A DNA stretch of 64,000 nt from Papilionanthe hookeriana x Papilionanthe teres (lineage: Eukaryota > Streptophyta > Magnoliopsida > Asparagales > Orchidaceae), in NCBI GenBank assembly GCA_022702705.1, contig CM040428.1, forward strand, positions 103,248,022 through 103,312,021, read 5' to 3'. Each line of letters opens with the position of its first letter. Position 1 is the first letter of the stretch. A program made the position numbers and the translations under genes. This document shows positions 56,011 through 64,000 of the stretch, one piece after another. Below the pieces are notes generated by a model. That model did not search any database. It saw only the letters and a list, made by a program, of their open reading frames with translations, and was not told the origin of the DNA.

Positions 56011-57117
56011 CTCACAGTCGTCTCGTGATGGTTGTTGAACTTCCTTCCCCGGAGTCCCCTTTATTGCAGTAACACTTTCTTCTGATTCAAGTCTCCTGAC
56101 GAGACTTTTCTTCTCAGGACATTATTTTGGTCTTAGCTCGCCAGCGGTAGGTCGTCATACCATCATTCTTGCAGCCGGAAGCCTAGGACCGGATGATCTG
56201 TCGGCTATATGCTGGAAGGTGGTATCCTCCCTAATTTGCAGACCCGATACAACAACGGGTGAACTGGCTTTTATCTTCTTCTTTGGTTTCTCTGTGGCAG
56301 CAACAGGCTCTATTCGTGGTTCGAGGCGGGATTTAGCTGGCGCCCGTCATATCCTTCTTAAGATTTCTGACACAGGGCATCTTTCTTTCTTTGTCAGTTT
56401 TTCTATAACAGCTTGCAGCCGAGCCAATAGCGTAGTCTTATCCCTTTTCCTCTTGTAATTATTGTAGTACGCAGGTCGGGGTAATGCAGTGGCGATCCTA
56501 CGGACATTTTCTTCATCTAATGCGACAGAGAGGGGGTGAAACCTGCTCCCTTCCAATAGAGGTATATACTCAGGCAGTTCTTCTCTTTCTTCAGGAATTT
56601 CTTCTAGAAAAGCAACTTCAGCAGCTCTGGCTTTCTTGGCGATCTTCCTGCTTCTATTTCTCCTTTGAGCCCGAGTTAGGGGTGCAACTCTTGAACTAGA
56701 CCCAATCTCAAAAACAGATGGTATTGTAGCGAAATCTATACCCTCCACGGTGACAGGCTCATCACAGACTTGGATTTCCTGCCCCTTTAGTTTGGCAGAA
56801 GTCGGGGTAGGTGCAGAGATGACTAGACCGGTGGGGGTAGAGACAACAGTCCTCCTAAGAATAGTAGTACTCCTCTCAGCTGGAACCCTTTGCAGGGGAG
56901 GGAATTCTTGAGTCGATTTCAAGTTGAACTCAATCATGGGCTCTTCAGTTTCTGACGCTTTGTCCATTAGTGTGAAGAGAGTGACGTCAGCGAACATGAC
57001 ATCTGTGTTGGCAAATCCTTGTCTGAAACGGATGATCCCATTGTCGGGTAGCTCATCCTTGTAAACGGCGAAGTCCATTCCATTGGTGAAGGAAAAGATT
57101 AACTTTGGGGCAGCCAT
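56011..57117 (-). pseudogene. ORF1 (Ogre-specific ORF upstream of gag)
   Basis: ATG 57117 opens MAAPKLIFSFTNGMDFAVYK in a clean 256-codon frame to TGA at 56349-56347. PLTRAQRRNRSRKIAKKARA is a strongly basic segment, followed by an acidic EEIPEEREELPEYIPLLEGS. After the stop (CGA to TGA) the same frame runs on through VAATEKPKKKIKASSPVVVS to gag with two more transition-type stops. Ogre elements have such an ORF1 of unknown function. The N-terminus and basic segment are repeated in the downstream AlkB ORF. Confidence 0.78.
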
Positions 57118-57626
57118 TTTCTGCAGGGCAGATTTCGAATGTCAGTCCCGAATTATGCTTCTTTTCGTCGTAAAGTTTAGGACGAAAAAGAAAGAGTCCG
57201 AACACATTTTCGTTTATCTTAGTGTACTTGTGATTTATAAAAGAGGTTGTTTATTAGAAGGTTCATTTGTTAGAAACAAAACGATTGAGGAAAAAGGTTA
57301 TAGAAAAGGTAAAGGGCACGATTTAGAATTGGAAAGGAAGAGAAAGTCTTATGCAAGACTTCTCAACTCGAAGGACCGCTCCTAAGCTAACACCTATTGG
57401 GGGTCCACCCCACCTCAGAAAAAGAGGTAAAAGGATCTCGGAACCTCTCTGTTTAGAGGTGTCTAAACAGTGGCTCCTAAATCCGAGAGGAGTTGGCTAT
57501 ACTCGTTCAAGACAGAAATGAACGGGGTATTCCAAGGGAAGAATGGTATTTTTGGTCCACTAGGGATATGGACTCACCACCGATTTATGAAAGCAAAACC
57601 ATCTGATCAAAATGGAGAGAGGAACT
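57118..57626 (-). other. 5' leader of the Ogre-type element
   Basis: About 510 nt between the primer site and ORF1, non-coding in sense. It carries the partner of the 18-nt 3' stretch (57390-57407), an ACCTC/GAGGT hairpin (57412-57428) and an ACCTCT/AGAGGT hairpin near 57443-57460. These are candidate packaging or cyclisation signals. Confidence 0.5.
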
Positions 57627-57646
57627 AGTCCCCAGCGGAGTCGCCA
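57627..57646 (-). other. Primer binding site (tRNA-Arg type), Ogre-type element
   Basis: TGGCGACTCCGCTGGGGACT on the minus strand, five bases (ATTTC) after the LTR end. From memory this is the tRNA-Arg-complementary class of site reported for Ogre elements, unlike the tRNA-Asp site of the Athila copies; matching it to the host tRNA would confirm. Confidence 0.75.
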
Positions 57647-57651
57647 GAAAT

Positions 57652-60600
57652 TGTTGGCATATTTTTAGGTTATGTGTTTTGAAAAGGGGGTCGCCTACAA
57701 AAATTTTCGGCAAATTTTCATAATTTAAGTTTAATTTAAATATATATATAGTTTAAAAGATAGCATTTGATTTTGAAAGTAATTTTTTTAAGTTTAAAAG
57801 TTTTAAGATATGAAATCAAACCGATCTCACATCCCAAATAGTTTATATAAACGAGCACCGCACCACAAACTGTGTATCTATCCCGAAGAATAGACACCTC
57901 TTGCTTGATGATGGGGCTCGATTAAATAAATAAGGAGATTTGTGACATCCGTTTGGTCCGCGAACCAATTTTATAAGCCGAGAAGTTCCCCTGCTTAATA
58001 TAAATGAATTAAGCTGGGGTTTATATTACCTGGGTTCTTAAAGTTCCCTATAAGGGCAAGCCCCTATAGTTAATTACATCTTAAATGACGGGAATCATTT
58101 AAGAAAACTCTTGATAATGATTAGTGGTTTTACTCTCAAGAATTTCAAAGTTTAAGTTTTTCAAAAGATTGAATTTTGGGAATTTCAATAGGGAATGGAT
58201 CAAATTTGGAACAGTTATTTTCAGGAGTCCAAAGGAAGAGAAGTAGGAGAAGCTGAGGATCCAAGAAGAGTCTTGACAACTTCCCAAACTATCCTATGGT
58301 TTGGCTTCAATTTTGGGAGTTCATTTAATGTTTCATCTTGCCTGTTTTAATTAATTAGGACTTATATTCGTATGACACAATCATACAAACAGCCTCGAAG
58401 ATGTGAGGGTTTATGTCGTACCGAACGATTACCTCGGAGTCCTAGGACCAGTTAGGGCATGCAAATGCCTAACGAAGAGTTGAGGATTTCTGTTGCACTA
58501 GGCAAACTACCTCGAAGTCTTATGGCTTGGTTATTTAATTCTAAGAAAGTTTTGCTGAAGTAGATCCGAGTTTTGCTGATGATGATGGCCGTGCAGCCCA
58601 CTGTGCTCCAAGCTCCTTGTTATTGCAGAGGTTTAGTTTTAGAAGTCATAAATCAGGAGATGAGAGAAGTGTTTTGGTTTAGAGAGAATCTTAAAATCCA
58701 AGTGTTTTTAATAATTTAATTAAACAAATCTTAAAGTTGATTAAACAGAACCGATTAAGATCCTACGGTTCCGTCATCCCGGCACCGTTATTTTCATCGA
58801 ATTCACTTAGTCCAAATGAATTTGCTAAACTCAACTAAATGAGTTCCACACTTTCATTTAGACCGTGGGAAATCCCGTTTGCAACACGTGGGTTACATCA
58901 TCCGAGTTATTTCCGATCATTCAATGAGACGTTTTAATTTAGTTGTGATTGTAGTTTTGTTGTTCTATTTGTGATTAAATTTTGAGTTGTTTTATATTTT
59001 GAATGTTATGGCGGTGAATTTTATCTTGCAATGACTTTAATTTAGTTTTGGTTTCAGTTTAGGGACTATCCTAAAGGTTTTGGTTTTCATGCAACAGTCT
59101 TATTTAACATGCAAGAAAAGCAAAGTACAGTGCATGTAAGTAAATTGCAATAAAGTAAACTGCAATGAAATAAAAGCGTACCTGGAGGGTCTTCCCGTCA
59201 TCCCTAGCTGCACTTAAAACACACGTTAAGACATTTAAATATTTCAACAGATACCTAGGTAAAGCTAAGGGAAAGGGTTTTGGTTGACTACCAAATTCCT
59301 AACCCTATAACTAGTCATCTCCTATGACGTCTAGGTTCTTGTGTTTTGTTTATGAATGATTTTCTTCATCAAAGAACAATTAAATTCAATTGATCTTCTA
59401 AAACATCTCATCATATTGAGGAAGTGTTTAGGATGGGTCCTAAACATCTTTTCAATACTTCTGGAATCATTTCGAGTCCAAATGAATTTTATTGCACAGA
59501 TGAATTAATCATCCAAGGTTCTAGTCAAATTTTGTTTCTTGCTCAGTGAACTAGGATGTTTGATTATCCTATGAGTGAAGTGACATTTCACTTAATACTC
59601 TATTTAAGAGTTATAATAGTTAAAGTCTTTGAGGGCAAGTTGGTTTATTGAGAATTTTAATCAAATTTGAGTTAATGATTTAAAGTGTTTTAGTTTAATT
59701 ATGAGGTTTTAATTAATAATTTTAAGTTTGGAATAGTGTTCAAATTATTTTAGATTTAATTTAAATCTTTACATTTTCAATTATCTTAATATTTCAAATT
59801 GATGTTCATGTTTCAAATTCACTTAGATAGAATGAGGTGTTGAAATTATTGATAAGTTTTGATTTAACTCTTAATGACTTCATTTAGGTTTGTTGTTAAA
59901 TGATTTTTTAATTTAATTTAATTCAATTTGATTTTAATTTAATTTAACTTTAATTTAATTTAATTTAATTTAATTTTTAATTTAATTTTAATTTAATTTT
60001 ACTTTAATTTAATTTTAATTTAATTTTACTTTAATTTAATTTTAGTTTAATTTAAATTTAATTTAATTTTATTTAATTTTAATTTAATTTTAATTTAATT
60101 TTAATTTAATTTAGTTTTAAATTTAATTTTAATTTTAGTTTCAATATTTTAAATTTAATTTTAATTTAATTTTAGTTTTAATTGTTAATTTGGATTATTA
60201 TTTTAATTTCTTAATTAAGATTTAAATATTGTTAAAGTGACTTATTTAGGGATTTTTAAATTAAAGAATAAATATCCTCTTAATAATATCCCTATTTTAA
60301 TAATCCAAATTTTAAATGTACTCTTTCTAAAATTTAAATTATTTAATAAATTAAAGTTTCATTTTGACATTTTCAAAGGTTTTAATGGGTTTCTACCCCT
60401 TAATTTCCCTAAGTTTCAATCATCACAGAGAAAATTAAAATCAAATATTTTACCCTCCATTTTGATTAAACCTAAAGTTTTAATTAAGGGTTAAAATTTT
60501 AATTACTTTTATGCCCTTTTAAACTTATTTATTTCATAACTCACTAAATTGAGCTCAAATGAATTTAAAATTTTTATGTCACCTCACTCACATGTCAATT

Positions 60601-63600
60601 AAGACATTAGAGGAGAAAATGTGATTTTTCTGAATTTAATTTATTTATATAATTATTTTTAGTAAAAAATAAGGGTTCTCAAGGAAAATTCAACAACATG
60701 ACCAAGGAAAGGTTTTTGTCCTTAAGAAAATTATAGGATGTTCCTAATGACCAGAGGACCACTTGGACCAATTTTTGTGATTTTTTGAATTATATTTTAT
60801 TTATTATAATTATTTTGAATTTTGGAGTATTAATTAATTATAAAATAAAATAAAAGTTAAAAAATAGATTTTATATTTTTCCTCAATTTCTCTGACCTTA
60901 AGGAGTCCAGAGAAACAAATTTTATAATTTTTTAATTTTTATTTGATTTATTAGAATTATTTTAGTGAAAAAGGTTGAAAATTCATTTTTTTAATATTAA
61001 AAATTACATTAAGCCTTTAAAATTCAATATCTTATCCTAGGGACATAGGAAAAATATTTGGTTTGTTCCTAAGTGATTAGGAGTCAAAATGTGACATTTT
61101 TATGATTTTTAATATTTTTATGATTTTTATTATTTTTTAATTATTAAAATATTAAAATATTGTAAAAAATTAACTTTTTTAGAAAATTACAATTTTAATT
61201 TTCCTGAACTCCTCTGATATCAGAGAAGCTACAAAACTATTTTTGTGAATTTTTGAAAAGTATTTTTGGAGTTATGAATTTTTAAAGTTTCATTTTGCTT
61301 ATGAGGCTTAATCAATCCATTTGGTGGGGTTAATCAAGTCCAATTGATTTCAAAATTTTATATAAGGTTCCTCTGATCCTAAAGATCAGTGGAGAATTGT
61401 TTTCAAGTTCTTTTGATGTGTGGTTAACCCTAATTAATTAAAGTTTAGTTTTAGGGGTTTGGGCCAATTAAGGTTAATATGAATGAATTAACTCAAAATA
61501 TATTTTTCATAGGGTCCTCTAGTCATAAGGAATATCACCAAATTTTTTTAGAATTTATTTTACAATATGCTAATTATTTGAATTAAAATACCTAAAACAG
61601 TGACATAAACTTGAAAATTCAGTAACTTTTCACAGAGATGGCCTCTGACCTTGAAAAATTCAGGGAATGTTCCCAAGATCAGAGGCTTCAAAAGCCCTAT
61701 GGTCTCATGCCATGGTGAATTATCTATGCAAATGAAGAATTAAAATACTAAAAACAGTAAATAAATTATTAAAAATAAAATACTCATCCAATTAATTTGA
61801 TTTCTTTTCCACATTATTCTCCTCTGTTCACTAAGCAAGAGGGTATTTTTATTTTATATTTGTGATTTTTCTATGCAAAGATATGAATTCTTAAAGTTCA
61901 GGGCATTATTCTCCTCTGTTCTCGGCGCCAGCGCAACATCGGCAGCTCCGAATGCCCATGCAGCGCATTCCCATTCGACGCCGCCACTTGAGTCAGTAGC
62001 CATGCGTCCCGCAGTTCATGTACCATCACGCCGTCCGACTTGATCTCGACCATCCGCTCGATACGCGCTATCCAACAGCTCCTGGTCATCGTCTACGACT
62101 AGTGTGCACCCGTGACCGTCCACACTAAAACCCTAAGATCTCACTCGATTCTCAATGGATTTTTGTGTTCTTATGCTCTATGGATTCGTCTTGAAGAGAC
62201 GAACACATCCATATGGTATATAGGCTTTGAAATTAACTTAAACAAAATGGAGAATCGCTGGAAGCTTGGGAGGAAGAGTGAGTTCATACCTTTGCTCAGA
62301 GAAGTGAAGCTTCGATCTGAGAGTTGTGTCACCTTCGATTGAGTCCAAGCAAGCTCCAGATGAAGTCTCTGGCTCTAGGGAATTGTCTAGGTGTGAAAGT
62401 GACCAAGCCCGATCACAAAACTTGGAGGCTAGAAGCAATGGCTGGCCTGGTGAGGGGGCTTTTGCTGGGGAACTTCTCCTCTTGGTCCGGTGAAGGTGTA
62501 GGACTAACCAATTTGGAGATTGGCTCATTGTGGTGAAGTGTCCTATTTTTGGGTGGATATTCAACTCAGAAATTGAGCTCTGTCAATGGGGATTAGGGCA
62601 AAGGAACACTGGGGATCAACTGCTTTGGGTTAGGAGAAGGCCCTGGAGCAATTTTGGCAGAGTTTACTTAAGGTCTGGTTCATCTCCTTGTTTGGCCGAG
62701 AGGTGGTGGTGTTTAAATAGGCATGGCTGGAGGGCTTGCCACGGCAATTGGAGGCTGGGATTAGCTGCTTAGGGGAGGAGAAGAACAGTTATGCTGTCCA
62801 TTTGGGTTGAGAAAAGTCAGCAAGGGAGAATTGGAAAGTTTGGCTCACATGGAGCATTCGGCCATGGCGTTTTCCGGCGACTGTGGTGGCTGGCCGGCCA
62901 GACATTGGTCACCATCTTGACCAGTGAGGTCGGGACTGGGGTTTGGTGCAAGCAATTGGCTATTGCCATGTGTAAGGAGGTTTGATTAAAATGGCATGGG
63001 GTAAGAGTTATTTTGGCTTGATTTTGGTCAACTCATGTACTTGGATTTGGTGTACCCACCAAGGGACTGATTTGGGCTGAGGGAGGTCAGATGAGCCAGC
63101 TGGGAAAGGGTAGTGAAGTCACCATCCATGAATATTTGGATTAATCATGGATTAAGGTGAAGCATTAAAAGGGTTAAAACCTTTTTAAGGGGGTTTAAAA
63201 GAGGCTCCTCCTTTTGCAATTTGGTATGGTGATGTGTAAAGTGATTCCCATGGCTTCATGTGGCTTGTGCATGGCTTCAAAGCTTGCTCATGGCTTGGGA
63301 ATGGCTTGGCTTACTTGCATGAGAAAGGAATTTTGGGATTTTTGAAATTTAGGGATATTTTGGCATGAGGCTTGATTTAGATTTATTTGATGATGGAATT
63401 GGAACTTAGGGAATGACTTTGATTAAATGGATGGCAAATTAAAATGTCATATGGGCTTTAGGATAGATTTTGGGCTTTTTGAAATGGTTTTAGATGGGCT
63501 TTTAGAGTGATTTAGGGAAGTGGGCTTTTGGATTTTAGGATGGGCTCTTGGGTGAAAATTTTGTGAAGGACCATGTCAAATAAATGTTACAATTGGTTTA

Positions 63601-64000
63601 GGGATGTTTCATGAATGGTTTGGAATCAATTTGGTGTGATTTGGAGTAGAATTGGGTTGAATTTGGGCTTTTTAGTTAAAGGGGCCAAAGTGAGCCAAAT
63701 TGGGCTAACTTGGGTTAAGGTTGGGCTAAAGTTGTATTTGATGTAAAATTAATATTGAGAAATGTTCATGGGAGTGTCACAAATAGTTTTCAACTTTAGT
63801 TGGGCTCTAATTTTGGGATTTGGGCCCATTTGGGTTAGATTTGGGCTTAGGTCAATTTAAGGGATTTTGGTTTTGGGTTAGGTTTGGGTGGAGTTTAGGT
63901 TCAAAATTTGGGTAAATCAAGTTAGTTTTTTGTTTATGGGGATGTTAGGAAGGCTTTAGAAAAGATTTGGGGCCAATTGAGGTTGAATTGGATGGGTTTG
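57652..64000 (-). repeat. 5' LTR of the Ogre-type element (cut by the window end)
   Basis: Starts TGTTGGCATA at 57652 and is collinear with 37160-43525 of the 3' LTR for 6.35 kb. About 1 kb should lie beyond the window. It repeats all landmarks: AT-only tract (59905-60190), palindromic phrases (60700-61690), GC-richer segment (61915-62720), TATA candidate (62712-62719) and C-poor segment (63350-64000). Confidence 0.9.
62712..62719 (-). promoter_or_regulatory. Candidate TATA box of the Ogre-type 5' LTR
   Basis: CCTATTTAAACACC on the minus strand, identical to the 3' LTR site at 42236-42243. As part of the 5' LTR this would be the promoter driving the element. Confidence 0.38.

Larger units (their letters stand above)
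37160..64000 (-). mobile_element. Ogre-type (Tat lineage) giant LTR retrotransposon with downstream AlkB ORF
   Basis: The 3' LTR is 37160-44512 and the 5' LTR starts at 57652 and runs past the window. Internal region about 13.1 kb, so the whole element would be about 28 kb. Ogre/Tat diagnosis: giant LTRs, tRNA-Arg-type PBS, an extra ORF1 before gag, a second (archaeal-type) RNase H between RNase H and integrase, CHHC-type knuckle in gag, and tandem repeats in the 3' untranslated region. In a hand-aligned 140-nt block the LTRs differ at seven positions. Beyond this standard set it has an ORF1-like/ALKBH9-like ORF after integrase. It sits in copy IV integrase. Confidence 0.9.

Noticed and set aside
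1..64000. tRNA or rRNA genes
   Set aside because: No cloverleaf with A/B boxes or rRNA core was seen by eye; the tRNA-like matches are primer sites or their complements.

Overview
This window is plant nuclear heterochromatin. It is AT-rich, I recognise no host gene, and almost every base belongs to LTR retrotransposons of the Ty3/gypsy superfamily. The Athila clade (tRNA-Asp-type primer sites, a 'putative plant transposon protein' ORF downstream of integrase) and the Tat/Ogre clade (very large LTRs, an extra ORF before gag, two RNase H domains) are plant-specific. A eudicot with a sizeable repeat-rich genome is likely; the species cannot be told.

Layout. 1-1100 is the right end of an Ogre-type LTR. 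1101-1340 is an Athila reverse-transcriptase scrap (minus). 1341-7707 is Athila copy I (plus: LTR, PBS, gag, PR, RT, RNase H, part of INT). 7708-30329 is Athila copy II (plus), interrupted at 9489-22940 by Athila copy III (minus), which has both LTRs plus a second PBS and gag start outside its left LTR, so it is a tandem recombinant. 30330-37159 is the 3' two-thirds of Athila copy IV (minus), sitting in copy II's last ORF. 37160-64000 is an Ogre-type giant (minus): 3' LTR 37160-44512 (7.35 kb), internal region 44513-57651, 5' LTR 57652 to beyond the window.

The Ogre-type copy is the notable part. In its sense direction it carries tRNA-Arg-type PBS, ORF1, gag, PR, RT, two RNases H, INT, then a downstream ORF (48452-46963). 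The N-terminus of that ORF looks like ORF1, and its C-terminus is an ALKBH9-type 2-oxoglutarate/Fe(II) dioxygenase, the family of plant N6-methyladenosine RNA demethylases. The metal ligands and the 2-oxoglutarate arginine are present. Downstream, 44963-46203 is an array of about 38 short hairpins with different stems that stay base-paired (arm-to-arm compensatory differences) and a near-constant loop. An 18-nt stretch near the 3' end is the exact complement of one in the 5' leader. A self-encoded RNA demethylase together with a structured 3' region suggests an element that manages the modification and folding of its own RNA.

The Athila copies share three further non-coding signals: GC-rich near-palindromes carrying GCC-box-like cores in the LTRs and before the accessory ORFs, an AAGCGCTT-containing module just after the INT stop, and conserved islands in the 3' non-coding region. 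All genes are broken by stops and frameshifts. Many stops are explained by C-to-T change, as expected for old methylated repeats.
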